Source: Epiperipatus broadwayi (Eukaryota > Onychophora > Udeonychophora > Euonychophora > Peripatidae). Taken from it: 64,000 bases of DNA. The first letter of the stretch is position 1, and each line of letters opens with the position of its first letter. The stretch is taken from positions 1 to 64,000 of the forward strand of contig JAQFVV010006837.1 in the NCBI GenBank assembly GCA_028023455.1. Reading direction: 5' to 3'. Position numbers and translations under genes: made by a program. Positions 36,705 to 48,574 of the stretch are shown piece after piece. The notes below the pieces were generated by a model. That model made no database searches. It saw only the letters and a program-made list of their open reading frames with translations, and had not been told where the DNA came from.

Positions 36705-38150
36705 CCTATTATAGTCTTTTATGTTGTATAAATATGTATTGTATTTAACATTTTATAAAAATCAGAATATGAAAAGACATAATGAAATTATTCAATAAAT
36801 TTACAAAATGTCATTTAATCTGAAAAAAAGTTTACTTAAAATTATTTTAAAATTAAAATGTTACTTAGATCCTAGATTTTATGTTATAAACAACTGACTA
36901 TACAAATTTTTCTCAAAAATTCAAATCAGAAGCAGTTTAATGTATAGAGATTTCAAATTATTTAATAGATTTATTCAAGAATATTCATTAAATTTGCTAA
37001 CACCAACAATTATATGACATTTAAAAATGTTTATGCCTTGGATCATATTACACTAAATAATATCTTATGTGTTTTGAATATATTTTACCACATTTATATT
37101 ATGTTTTCTGTTTTATTTCTTATATTTTAACCGCTTATTTGCTGATTATTTTATTGGCTGAGTGAGGTAAAAGTCTAAACTTTTAATTGGTCAATTCACA
37201 AACTCAAGTGTCAAAATATATTCATCTTTTAATATTATATTCACTTTAGTTTCGTTTGTAAAAAGTATATTAATAATTTGTCAGGTTATGAAAGTGAACG
37301 AAAGTTTTTTCAAAAATAAATTTTTATTTATAATTATAAAAATATTCGATAGTGGCAAATCTAAAATGAATATTAGTAACCAACTAAAAAGTGTTGCTGA
37401 TGTCAGTGATTTCCTTCTCAGTTTTACATTCCTGAAAAATAATTTTTACTAAAATCATCTATTTTTCTATAATAATTTTATTTTTAGCATATTTTATCAA
37501 AATCATTTATAATATGTCAAAAAATACTTTTACAATGGTCAAAAACATTCGTTTACCACTTTTGAAATGAAAGAAAAGAAATTGTAGTGATTTCGTTATT
37601 GACAAGCTATTTTCTTTGTCCTTGACTATTAACAACCAATCAGCATCAAGGACGGACAGGCTTCAATGTCAGTTTTATTGATTTTTTACTTGTAAAATAA
37701 TTCAAGAGAGGGCATCATCTTATGGAACTTTTATAACCTTTCAAATGACAGTAAAATCTTTACTGTAGCGTTAAAAATGATGAAATTCGAGCGATGGGAA
37801 GCCCGTCATGTTTTTAGCCATAACTGACAGTTCTTTGCTCAAAACTTCTCTAATATGCAGTTATATTAGTATAGTTTACTTGTTGTTTTCTGAATATAAA
37901 TATATATATATTGTAACCTAAATTAAAGTAGTCCAAATATTATAGATTTCTCAAGATCCAAATATCAAGAATTATAAGCAAATTATTAGCAAATTATTAT
38001 AGCAATGTATTAATAACCAGTGTATTATATGAAATCACGTGAAGTGAGTACACTAATAATTCAATAAAATATAACTCAGGTATACAGGCAGTAGGTTTTA
38101 TCCACTTTCATTTCTTGGTTTGATGTTAAGTGCATGTTTAAACAAATACT
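36705..38150. other. AT-rich DNA with scattered repeat fragments
   Basis: 37060-37135 is related to 33020-33095. A denser tract at 37570-37860 includes a short inverted motif (gtccttgac... / ...tcaaggac near 37618-37654). No gene. Confidence 0.4.
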
Positions 38151-38156
38151 AAGTGA

Positions 38157-38262
38157 ATATGGTCTAGCAGGGCGCCACTAGATTATCTGAATCTAGACAT
38201 GGTTATATCCAATAACCTTTCACATGTACCGGGTTTGAATCCCTTTTTGGTACTTTATTTCT
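38157..38262 (+). repeat. tRNA-like sequence, probable SINE fragment
   Basis: tggtctagcagggcg (about 38158) has the form of a pol III A box and gggtttgaatccc (38231-38243) is a near-consensus B box. The ~70-bp spacing between them is longer than in a normal tRNA, and no acceptor stem can be drawn. I read this as a SINE head or tRNA pseudogene. Confidence 0.4.
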
Positions 38263-38269
38263 AATAAAA

Positions 38270-41230
38270 AATGAGAGATTTTGCTTTTTGAGCCATATCA
38301 CTATACGCACTAATATTTAGGTAAAAGTAAAACATCTTTAAACCAAAGTGGAGTATATTAGACATAAATCATTTCTCAGATCTTAGCATAACAAATGTGT
38401 TTCAATAGTTTTGTAAGTTTACTAGCTCAGATTATATATAACTAATTTAGGATGGCAATTCACTCATCCTTGCATGAAATAGATGATGGGATGTGGTTAT
38501 AATAATACTAAGAAATCACTAAATATTATGAAATCAATATTTATTTATGGCCTTTAAACAGTTAAACAGCTCATTAATTAAAACGTTGATAATGATGATG
38601 ATGATGATAATAATAACGATAATGACAAGGGTTTCAATTACAGCTCTAGGACTAAGCCTAAACATAAAACTAAATTTTATAAAGAAATTCATAATTATTG
38701 CTTAATTTTAGCATATTTACTTATATCTTAAATAACTAATATTCAACCATTGATGATGATGAATAATCACACTTAACCAAGACTACACTTAATGAAATAT
38801 ATACGCCTCGTTTAATACAACAAACTAATATTTATTACTACATTTCTAACATATACATAAAAATTTCTAGATAATATGAAAATTGACATGAATAATAATA
38901 ATAATAATTGATTATATAACACTCCTCAGATTAATTTTAAGTTCTTCCCCCTTTCCCTTCAAATGTATTTGTATTAAGTTGGACGTCACATTGACCATGA
39001 TTTTCACTCCATGAGAAAAGTATTAAAAAAATATTATCTGCTCATTAGCACACATACTTTAAAATCCAACATGTAAATAGAATGTAAAAAAAAATGTTAG
39101 TAAAAATTGAAAGAGCAAGTTTTAGAAAAAAGTTTTAAATTATTTTCTCCCCCTCCCTTCCAAGCGCTGAAATCTATACTGAACTTGAAACAAAATAATC
39201 TAATATTCTAATACTACTCATTATTCCACATTCACTTCCAATTATACACATATAAAAATATTATTATGTATGTGCGTGTTTTATCCCATGATAACAAAAT
39301 ATTATTTAAAACCAAAATAATAATATATTAGTTAAAACTAAAATCATAATACCATAAAAAAAAATTGTTTTATACATTAATATTTTTCACAACTGTAAAA
39401 TTAATAAACAAATAATTTTCATACATTCAAGATCAGTTATGAAGCTCAAAGTTATTATTAGTAAGACATTCTTGTTTTAATCGATCTGAATAGTCTTTAA
39501 AAGTTCTTTAAATAAAAATATACCACTTTATTGCTAAAATGTTTATTAAGACTGATATCATAAAGAAAATAGATATAAAAAGTCATATTACCGATCTTTT
39601 GTTTGTAGCGAATTTCCAAGGGTTCAAACTTGTCTTGTATAATGTTTATATTTCTGTAGCTACCATTTCCGTTTTACTGGGAACAATCTCTTTCTTGAGG
39701 TGGATAACTATTTGATGATGATGACTCTATTGAGGTTATTTGCTTTAGTGGACAATTTGGAAATCATTATAGTAAATTTTCTTCTCTTCTTGTCAAGCAT
39801 GTGGATGAAATACAGCAGTTGTTTTCCCATTTGTAAATTTTCTTAAGTTCAAAATCAGTTGTTGTAACAATTAATTGGACTTGATGATTAATATTTATCA
39901 GTAGATTAATTCATCTTCTTTGAATGCAGGTGAATGCTTTCTTTCTTCTATTAAAAACATCTTATTTATCTGGTCAGTTGAAAGGTGTAGAATATTATTT
40001 TAGACACATCTTTTCTTTCCTATGTGATGTGCAGCTTCCTCCAGATGGTCCGTCAAATGGAATATACATATAATTTTTCTAGCCCGCCATCTCTTATATT
40101 TTCAACGTTCAATATTATAGTTTAATAATCTGAATCAATCACAATAATAAAATCTAAGACAGCTTTTTATATCCAATTTTTAGCTAACTTAACCAATCAG
40201 AGATAGCATCACTTGCTATTTTTGGACAAATTTGTTTTAATTAGATCTCTAATTTATTTTCAACCAAAGTATTTTTCAACTGAAAAGTTCAATCCTTTTT
40301 CCAGACACTTTTGTTTTAAAAAAAAAATAGACTCAATTCTTATTTCCTTTCTTTTGTTTTTTTTTTTCTTTTTAACATCCAGGTAACACTTCAACATCCA
40401 GGTAACACTTCAAATCTTTGAGCTTCCTTCTTTAGATCTTGATAAGACAAATTCAATTTTTAGAGTTCTGACTCATTATGAGCTTTCAAAGTGACAATCA
40501 TTTACAAAAAAAAAAATTACTACAAAGATCGATATCTGATTAAACAGATTTCCTCTTTTAACAAAAAAAATTGTACAAAAAAAATAATTTAACAGATTTA
40601 ATACTTCCTTTTCTTTCAATATTTAGGAAATGTAAAATTTTGTATGTAATGTACACACATCCTGCATTCTTTCAAATCATTCATAAACTAACCTTAAATA
40701 CTATAATTGCTAGCTTAGTAATTATAACCCAATTATTTAATTAAATCTGTAACTTTTAAATCCCACTTATAATTAAAGAAAAGCAAAATAAAAGTATAGA
40801 ATAAAATGTTAGAATTGATCAAGCATAGCTTAGTTTTAAAGAAAGTTAAAAATGTTGAATATTTGAAATATAAAACAAATAAATAATTTACTCATACATT
40901 GCCTATATGTATGCATTATAACTTTGCTTTTTAACAGAAAATTTAAATATTAAATAGTTTAAATGTGTGTATTACTTTTCTATCAACACACAAACAAGTA
41001 AAGCATGTAATTGTTGACCCATTCTTTCTCTGTTTAAAGCTTTTAGAACTGGACCTTGTAGGGTTTAAACTTGGATGCCCTACAACTTCCTTTATGGCTA
41101 TATAAAATTGTGATGATGATTTTGTTTGACCTTTTCTACATGCACATTACTATAAATTTGGCTAGTGACCAAATTGTAATGGCACAATATATATATATTG
41201 AATCTTATGTAGTATAAAAACACTATATCA
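38270..41230. other. AT-rich DNA with small repeats
   Basis: A (GAT)n/(AAT)n tract lies at 38592-38620. A perfect 19-bp tandem (acatccaggtaacacttca) occupies 40375-40412. The tract 39600-40100 is slightly denser but carries no recognisable frame. Confidence 0.45.
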
Positions 41231-41235
41231 GACTA

Positions 41236-41446
41236 TATAATTTTATATTTATTTTAATAAGTCTAGTACATTTGCAATGAATTAATTATCTTCCTATTTA
41301 TAGTTATCGAAACTATAACAATTTGACATTTAAAAAATGAATTTAATATTAATTAATGGTAGATTGTTATAATATTGAGAGCTGTGAGTAGGATGCAAAG
41401 GTATTAAAATTATACTAGGTTTAGTAAAAATAAATATTAAATTGTG
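41236..41446. mobile_element. Foldback element (family FB2), copy 2
   Basis: tttattttaataagtctagt at about 41248 pairs with tactaggtttagtaaaaata at about 41413; the axis is near 41341. The inner blocks (cttcctatttatagttatcg / gagctgtgagtaggatg) correspond to those of the copy at 36495-36700. It is followed within about 20 bp by a long (TAA)n microsatellite. Confidence 0.7.
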
Positions 41447-41462
41447 CATTTTATTTTAATAT

Positions 41463-41660
<198 letters not shown>

Positions 41661-41661
41661 C

Positions 41662-43750
41662 AATCAATTTTAATTATAAAATGAAAAAGAGAAAAAACCT
41701 GCTCTAGAAATGAGTTTTGTGATGACTACAGTGCCATTATCTTTAACATTAAAAAAAAATCACAATTTAAAAAAGCACATTAAAATTATTAAAAAAATTT
41801 ACAAGAAGGCACTTCATCAGAAAATTTTACTTAAAATTATTTAAAAATTCAGACAGAAACAGATACCATCAAAGTGATTTAATTTCTCTAAAAATACTTT
41901 CAATGACTTCACAAGTGACAAGTCTTATAATAAGTATTAATTATCTAAGTAATCTTAGATTGAAGATTTTATTTTGAAATACTAATGATGACATACAAAC
42001 AAAAATTTGTGATCTGTATTTTATCAATTTAAAGTGAATAAGTCTGTGTTATTTTAGAAAATATTATAGCAATGAATAGATATTTTTCTCTGAACATTTC
42101 TTTTGCATTTATCTAACAATAAAACTAAATATAGAAAGCTTCTGGACTCTTTAAATCCACATTATTTTCTATGATTGAAAATAATGTATTCAATAAATTC
42201 TGAAATGTATATGCAAATACACTGTGTAACTTGAGTCAGCTTAATTCAAATACAAAAAAAATAAATAAAAGTTAGTAGATAACTATCCAGGTAAATTATT
42301 TATGATATTTATAGTAAAACAATTTGCACAATTTAGTGCAGTGTCAGAGTAGTAGATTCTGAAACACAAAATCCATCAATCATGGCTCAGTCTGGCTTTC
42401 CGGTCTTTTTATGATTTCCCAAATAATGAAGCCATTCGCTTACTTTTTTTGTGGGAAAATAATACATTTTACAAAATTTATAAAGTATGCTGTTGAACAC
42501 ACATTGAGAATGTATGTAAGTACAAGCAAATAAAAACAATTGATCACAATTTATTTTATCATCATCAATTTTTATAACATTAAAATCACAATCACAAAAT
42601 TTTATATTTAGAAAAACTTTTTTCTTTTTTTTTAAAAAAAAAGTCTATTAAACCTACATGAATTTATGCCCTAATTTAATTATTACACTGAATGAGATAG
42701 CTTTTCATAGAAGTAAAAAAAAATAACATCAATAAGATAAATAAAAATAAAAATGAAGATCCATTGTTATATCATAACAATTTGAAATAGTGCAGCTTGA
42801 ATGTGAATTTGAGCAGAGATAAAAAAAAATACACTATTGACCAAATTTATATACGTGTATATACATTTGTTATATATAGAGCTCGCAAAATTTAGTCATG
42901 TGACATCTGACTATTTTTTTTTTGTAAGTGTATATACATTATAATCGTACAAAGTAGAACGCGAGTAATCCACACACACATTTTTATAAGATTAATAATG
43001 TAGATTTTTAGATAAAAATATTACATTAAATATAATGTTTTTAAATAAAAACATATTATATTTATATGTTTATTAAGTCTTCCTTTGGCTTTTAAAATGT
43101 AGTAAAAATAAATTTCTTAATAACAGCATTAATAATCTTTTTGTTAAAATTAATGCTGATTGCATGTCATGTAAGTTCGTTTTCTAATTCAAAAGAACCT
43201 TGCAAACTATTAAGGGATGTAACTTAATCAATTTCTAAATGTATTAATGATTTATTTTATGCTTGATTCCTCACTCTAAAAAGTTAACATGTAGAATCTA
43301 TTTCCTAATTATATTACAATTCTGGTTTTATTTTCAACACATAATGTTGTTTCAGATAGTTTCGAAGCAATTATCAAATATACCAACATATTTGTGGAGA
43401 GGAGCAAAATAATGATAATAAATAAGTATTTCAGTAAACTTATTCTCAAATGATTATGTAATAAAAAAATTTAAAAAAAGCTTTAAAAATTTTATTTTCA
43501 CAAAATGTGTTTTTAAATGTATAATAATATCTATGATAATGTCTAGCATAATAACTGATTAGTATTAATCATTATCACATTTTGCTAAAGTGAATGATGT
43601 CAAAAATATGAGTGCAGGAAATTTGAATACTTGCAGACCAAATTATAATGTAAAATACATTTAAATATATAAAAAAACATTATGATTTACCTAATTTTCA
43701 TCAAATTGTTTCAATTCTCAATTAATGAACATAAAAACTTGAAAATGCCT
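41662..43750. other. AT-rich DNA, nothing recognised
   Basis: No coding frame or element identified. Confidence 0.5.
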
Positions 43751-43755
43751 AAAAC

Positions 43756-44545
43756 TTTTTTTTTTCTTCTCAGTGATGAAAGTTTATTCATTAAAAAAAA
43801 CATACAAATGTAGTTAGAAAAAGGTTAACAAGGGAGTGATTATATGATAAATTTAAAATTTCAGAAGTAACATGGTAAGAGGGCAAGAATACATGTGAAA
43901 AGGGAATGGGAAGTGGAAAGGGGAAATGGTGTGTAGTCCAGGCCAGTCCGAGATGCATGTCTTCATTGGGCAAGCACCGCATGGGTCACAAACCTTTGAA
44001 TGATTGAGTCCTATGACAGAGGCTGAGAGGATGGGAGTTGGAGGATTGCCCAAGTGTCTATGAGGAGTGGAGGTGGGGCTAGTTTGGCATTTCTGGTTTT
44101 GAGAGAGTGAATTAGGTCCAATAGCTTTTCATTCACTGAGTGGATAATCTGGTAAAAAATAATGGCATATCGGAACAACCAGAGTGCATAGATGAGGAAA
44201 ACTGATAATCTAATAGTTGCAAAGAGCCCTGTTTCTATGGATTCTTGGAGGTCGATTATGGTATTCCTGTGCAAGGAAAGGCAGGAGTTGATGACATGTC
44301 TCACTCCAAGCAGAAAGGGATATTTAAATAGGAAGTGCTGGAGGATTTAATTGTCAGTTTTACAGAGCTGGCATATGGGAGAGATCTTGGTGAAACCCCT
44401 ATGGTTGACCAAAAAATGATTTGTAGGAAGGGAGTGAAGATTGATTTTGAGGAGAAAATTGAGGAATTTTGCCTCAAGAGACCACCATTTGAATTTGTGG
44501 ATTAATTGAGCATTGGTAAGTTTGAGGACTCTTTTTTTTAACCCA
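43756..44545 (-). pseudogene. LINE 3' end with zf-RVT-like domain and polyA tail
   Basis: On the minus strand a frame from about 44545 reads LKKRVLKLTNAQLIHKFKWW, then INLHSLPTNHFLVNHRG and SPICQLCKTDN. After a stop it continues ILQHFLFKYPFLLG. This is the layout of the zinc-binding region after the reverse transcriptase of several LINEs (LPTN...R.....CxLC...H.F..CP), here with the last Cys replaced. A second frame (44304-44011) continues with a hydrophobic, then basic tail and a stop. Downstream are an AATAAA signal (43783-43788, minus) and an A tail (43756-43765). The element is 5'-truncated. It is less AT-biased than its surroundings, hence relatively young. Confidence 0.65.
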
Positions 44546-44836
44546 GGATGATAAACATGTAATGCAAATAAATTAAAAATCTTTAATGTAAATGAAATAA
44601 AAAACAATAATTTCTAAAAAAAAATATGGATCTATTATTTTATTTAATGATAAAAACCATTCCAATGGCTAATCATTGGAGATGGAAGGGGATCAGGTGA
44701 AATTTCAGCTCTGAAAGTAACAGATAAAAATTAAATTGTCAGGTATTTCACTTTTGAGTCTATTCCTATACCATTGTGCTAAAACATAAAAGACCATATT
44801 TGATATTATTTATATTTATTTAAAAAAAAAAAGATT

Positions 44837-44930
44837 GTTAGCCGAGAGGTCATTGCAGCCACCTTGCAAGCAAGTATTTGGTTTGCAGACGGTTGTGAGT
44901 TCGCCTCCTGGCCAATGCTATGACATATGG
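44837..44930 (+). mobile_element. tRNA-derived SINE, relative of family S1
   Basis: gttagccgagaggtcattgc supplies an A-box-like start and gttgtgagttcgcctcctgg a B-box-like segment. The end gccaatgctatgacatatgg plus A run matches the 3' end of the copies at 17.1 and 48.45 kb. Flanking aaaaaaaagatt occurs on both sides (44825-44836 and 44931-44942) and may be the target duplication, although it overlaps the A tail. Confidence 0.7.
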
Positions 44931-44944
44931 AAAAAAAAGATTAG

Positions 44945-45578
44945 TATTAGGTATTATAAGATGCTGTCATAGGTAAGAAAATATTCATATGTATAAAACT
45001 CAGGTTATATGTTATAAATTAAAATTGAACATAAATAAGAAAGCAAAGAAATATGAAAATAGATTGTATAAAAGTTTATAAATTAACCACTTGAATTAAA
45101 AATGACAGAGTAAATTGATATTTTAAAATATCTAAATAAAAGTGATCTTGCTGGAAAGGAAAATACTAACAATGATTAAAAGAGCTAAAAAACTTTTTGT
45201 AAAATAAAGAATATTATATTGTGAATTATCAAATGAATTAACTATATTAAATATATAGTTTGGAAATGATAAAAAAATAGAATAATTAAAAAGTTTTAAA
45301 ATGTAATAATAAAAAAAAGATTAAAAAAAGTAAATAATAAATATATATAAAATAAAGATCAAGGACAAAAAATAATAAAGCAATAAAAGTGATTAATTAA
45401 TATTTTTACACTCTCATACCCAAATGCTTAAGACTGCCCTATACATATACGTTTAGGTTAAAAAGGTAGAGTGAATTCATTCTATCTTTTCAAAAGACTT
45501 TATTTTGTGTTGGAAAAAAAGATTATTCATTAAGTGTTTAAATCTACACAGTGCATGTGTAGTGGAGTGATCCCTAAT
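44945..45578. other. AT-rich DNA, nothing recognised
   Basis: No coding frame or element identified. Confidence 0.5.
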
Positions 45579-45579
45579 G

Positions 45580-45757
<178 letters not shown>

Positions 45758-45759
45758 CA

Positions 45760-46200
45760 TACAGCCAATTACAGTTTGCACATTAAAAAATAAAAAGAAT
45801 AAACATAATGCATATAACATAATAATAAAAAAAATAAAAACAAAAAAGTAAAAAAATATATAAATAAAATACATTTAAATTCATCAACCATGGCATTTGA
45901 ATTTTAATAATATTACAAAACTGCTTATAATCTAAATTAGAATAATTAGTGTTGCTACAAATATGACTGTATAAAGAGGATAGCCTAAATAAAGATTTAA
46001 CGACATTGGAACAACAAATTTGAATTTAACAGGCAAAAGCAGACCAAGTATCATGCTCCTAAGATCTAACTGTAATAGTTGAAATTATATCAGATAAAAT
46101 AACTTGTTGATTGATAATTTTATAAAAATATTTAAGATTTCTATATTGCATCTAAAAGAAAGATGAAGAACAATTTTATTTTCCAGAAAAACATGTTTGA
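45760..46200. other. AT-rich DNA, nothing recognised
   Basis: No coding frame or element identified. Confidence 0.5.
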
Positions 46201-46217
46201 AAAACTTACACGCGGGA

Positions 46218-46220
<3 letters not shown>

Positions 46221-46250
<30 letters not shown>

Positions 46251-46255
46251 CCCCC
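46221..46255. repeat. Poly-C tract (29 C, then A, then 5 C)
   Basis: Uninterrupted C at 46221-46249, then a single A and CCCCC, preceded by cgcgggaggg. The opposite strand is a 29-G run capable of G-quadruplex formation. Length may be unreliable in an assembly. The 82-codon minus frame with poly-Gly is an artefact. Confidence 0.9.
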
Positions 46256-46259
46256 GGAA

Positions 46260-46925
46260 AATCTTATACATAGATTGCAATATATTATATCATTGTTTAG
46301 AATTAGGATTTCAAACCATTGAACAATATTCAATGGTGGGAAGAACCAATGACAAAAACAATTTTAACTTTGTATCATCACTAAAATAATAACCATGATG
46401 ATGATGATGGTAATAATAATGATAGTTCCTCAGCAAACCTTAGTACTGACTGCAATATAGTCAAGAGTCTTACTGCTTTAAACACTCAAAATCTTCTCAA
46501 AACTTCCACTTGACAAGATATAACTTATACCTCATTTAAGCTTTAATAAAACTCAATCACACTTTTTTAAGAATTTGTGTGCCTTTTTTAAATTCAAAAA
46601 TTAAAAAAAAAAAAATTTCACTAACTTTAAAATCAAGTTAAGATGGTTGCTGATCAAGCATGTGCCCATGTGATTGACACCAATATTAACTAAGGTGTCT
46701 TGCCAGAATTGACCAATAAGAATACACATGTTTATTTCACAAAAAATAATCTGAGCTCCTCAACCACCAAAACAACTGCCAGATTTAGAAAATCATAAGT
46801 AAACAATATTAAAAATCTCAATTTAAAAACACAAGATAATCTACTCCACTCTCATGATGTGGACAACTAATATGTTGCAAATCATTGATGAAAGGTTCAG
46901 AAACACTATACCAAGGGGGATGTTA
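46260..46925. other. AT-rich DNA with short ATG/AAT repeats
   Basis: A small (GAT)n run near 46397; otherwise no coding frame or element recognised. Confidence 0.5.
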
Positions 46926-46929
46926 AAAA

Positions 46930-48350
46930 CTTTCAAATGTTTTTTCTCCCAAAGATCATCATTTTCCCCATTACAGACATAAATTGCTCTCTCTACTGAT
47001 TTTCCAAGGCACTACTATATGAATCTCTGAGCCTGCACAGTCTGTGGGATGTGGTTCTTCAGCTTGCTGACCATCCCAACTCAAGATACATGGCAATAAA
47101 CTTCCTTGATGCCAGCCAAAGTCTGCTTTCAAACAAAGATTAAAACTAGAAAATTTCACCCTGGATGACTTCAACGAAAATTGCCTTGGTGCTTAAAAAC
47201 ATATACTTCAATTATACCATCCTGGACTTCTAAAAGATGATACAGTTCTTAGGGAATGTCATCTCATTCCAGCCTATATACCCCAGACTCTTCAATTCCA
47301 GTATATAGCAACAACTTTGAGTTCAAAGTTCAAGTCAATAAAAACTGACCTAATAGCATAGCTATGCAAATCATTGATCAAGAAACCATATTCTACCTAT
47401 ATATCAGAAAACTCAAGTCCCAAAGTTATTTTGTGGCCAGCACAGTCATCCTGCCATACACTGACCTGTTTTGTAATTTATACAGTGAAGTCATACCAAG
47501 GATCAAATCAAAAAATACCATGATAAAAATACCAATACCAACCCATTAGTTATAATACACAAACAAATGATAATACTGGACTCAGTGAAGAAACACACCC
47601 AGTTGATTTGACCATAACACACACCGATAATGTTCAAGATATTACTATAGACTCAGTTCAAACATCTCCAGACCAAAACACATACTCATTATGCAATATA
47701 ACAGATAAACAAACAACTCGGAGTCAGCCAATAATATAAAAAAATTAGCAATCTGCTGCATCTAACAGCACAGCTAACCTAATAATTAATAAAACCTCCT
47801 ATCCAAATCATGGATGCACACCATATCTCACACCAATAATAACACCCTCCACATAGGCAAATAATCCTTCTGAATCTAGAAAAAATTATAAGCCAAAAAG
47901 AACTAAGGCACATGAGCTTGAATAAGAATGATGCCAACTTATGTTTCAGAAAATGATGCCATACCTACAGATATTGCCTGCCTAAGACTAAAAATTACAT
48001 CCACTCATCAGAAAACATACTACAAAATGAATCAATAAAAAGACACACTATCAACATGCAAAATAAGAATCAAAATGTGCACCAACACTAAACAAAATTT
48101 TCTGAAACAGGCCTTCACCAATCATAGACAACATCATCAGAGATTAAAGCTCTTATACCCTGAAAGTCCTATATAACACCAATTCCCCACCTATGATCAT
48201 ATACAAACCCCAGATAATGCTGACAAATCTCAATAAATTCATCTTAAAGCTGATCTATGAACTTCCAACTGAAAACATATCACCTGGACAAAGGCTAAAC
48301 AGAATCTTTCACTATACAGCAGCCTGCAATATTATTTGCAACCAATAAAC
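46930..48350 (+). other. Decayed repeat tract of unknown family
   Basis: About 1.4 kb is less AT-biased than the flanks and rich in CA-type codons on the plus strand. The longest frame is 47364-47549 (61 codons, starting MQIIDQETIFYLYIRKLK). Several other plus-strand stretches are open for 20-30 codons between stops, as in an old retrotransposon ORF. No catalytic motif is recognisable. The minus-strand frame at 46971-47174 is probably a shadow. Family unknown. Confidence 0.35.
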
Positions 48351-48434
48351 AGACTTTTCATTATATATTGTAAGGCTCCATAATTAATAGTGTTTTCCTA
48401 GCTTTGTAACAATATTTTACACTATCCGTAAACT

Positions 48435-48570
48435 AATAATGTTTTGATTGTCAAGCATTGGTGGTCGAGAGGTCAGTGACAGCTGCTTTACAAGCAGTTG
48501 TCCCAGGTTAGCGGGTTCACTTCCTGGCTGATGCTATGACACATGAGGAAAAAAAAATAATGTTTTGATT
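48435..48570 (+). mobile_element. tRNA-derived SINE (family S1) with 15-bp TSD
   Basis: The body (48450-48555) is flanked by identical 15-bp sequences aataatgttttgatt at 48435-48449 and 48556-48570, a clear target duplication of LINE-type retrotransposition. It starts gtcaagcattggtggtcgag with an A-box-like tggtcgagaggt, has an anticodon-arm-like gctgctttacaagcagt, and a B-box-like gcgggttcacttcc. It ends with gctatgacacatgagg and an A tail. Acceptor-like pairing agcattg with tgatgct is still visible, so the SINE is little more than a tRNA-sized head plus tail. The same body occurs in reverse at 17.1 kb. Confidence 0.9.
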
Positions 48571-48574
48571 ATAA

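Noticed and set aside
42345-42415. Possible SINE head (gcagtgtcagagtagtagattc...)
   Set aside because: Only a loose A-box resemblance; no B box, tail or second copy found.
43791-44053. Pro-rich minus frames of 63 and 66 codons
   Set aside because: They lie in the 3' untranslated part of the LINE copy between its stop and polyadenylation signal.
46085-46333. 82-codon frame with a poly-Gly stretch
   Set aside because: It only reads the poly-C tract on the opposite strand; flanking codons are ordinary A/T-rich sequence.
48450-48555. Functional tRNA gene
   Set aside because: A and B boxes and partial acceptor pairing exist, but the T arm does not pair, an A tail follows, and it has a 15-bp target duplication and further copies in the window, so it is a SINE.
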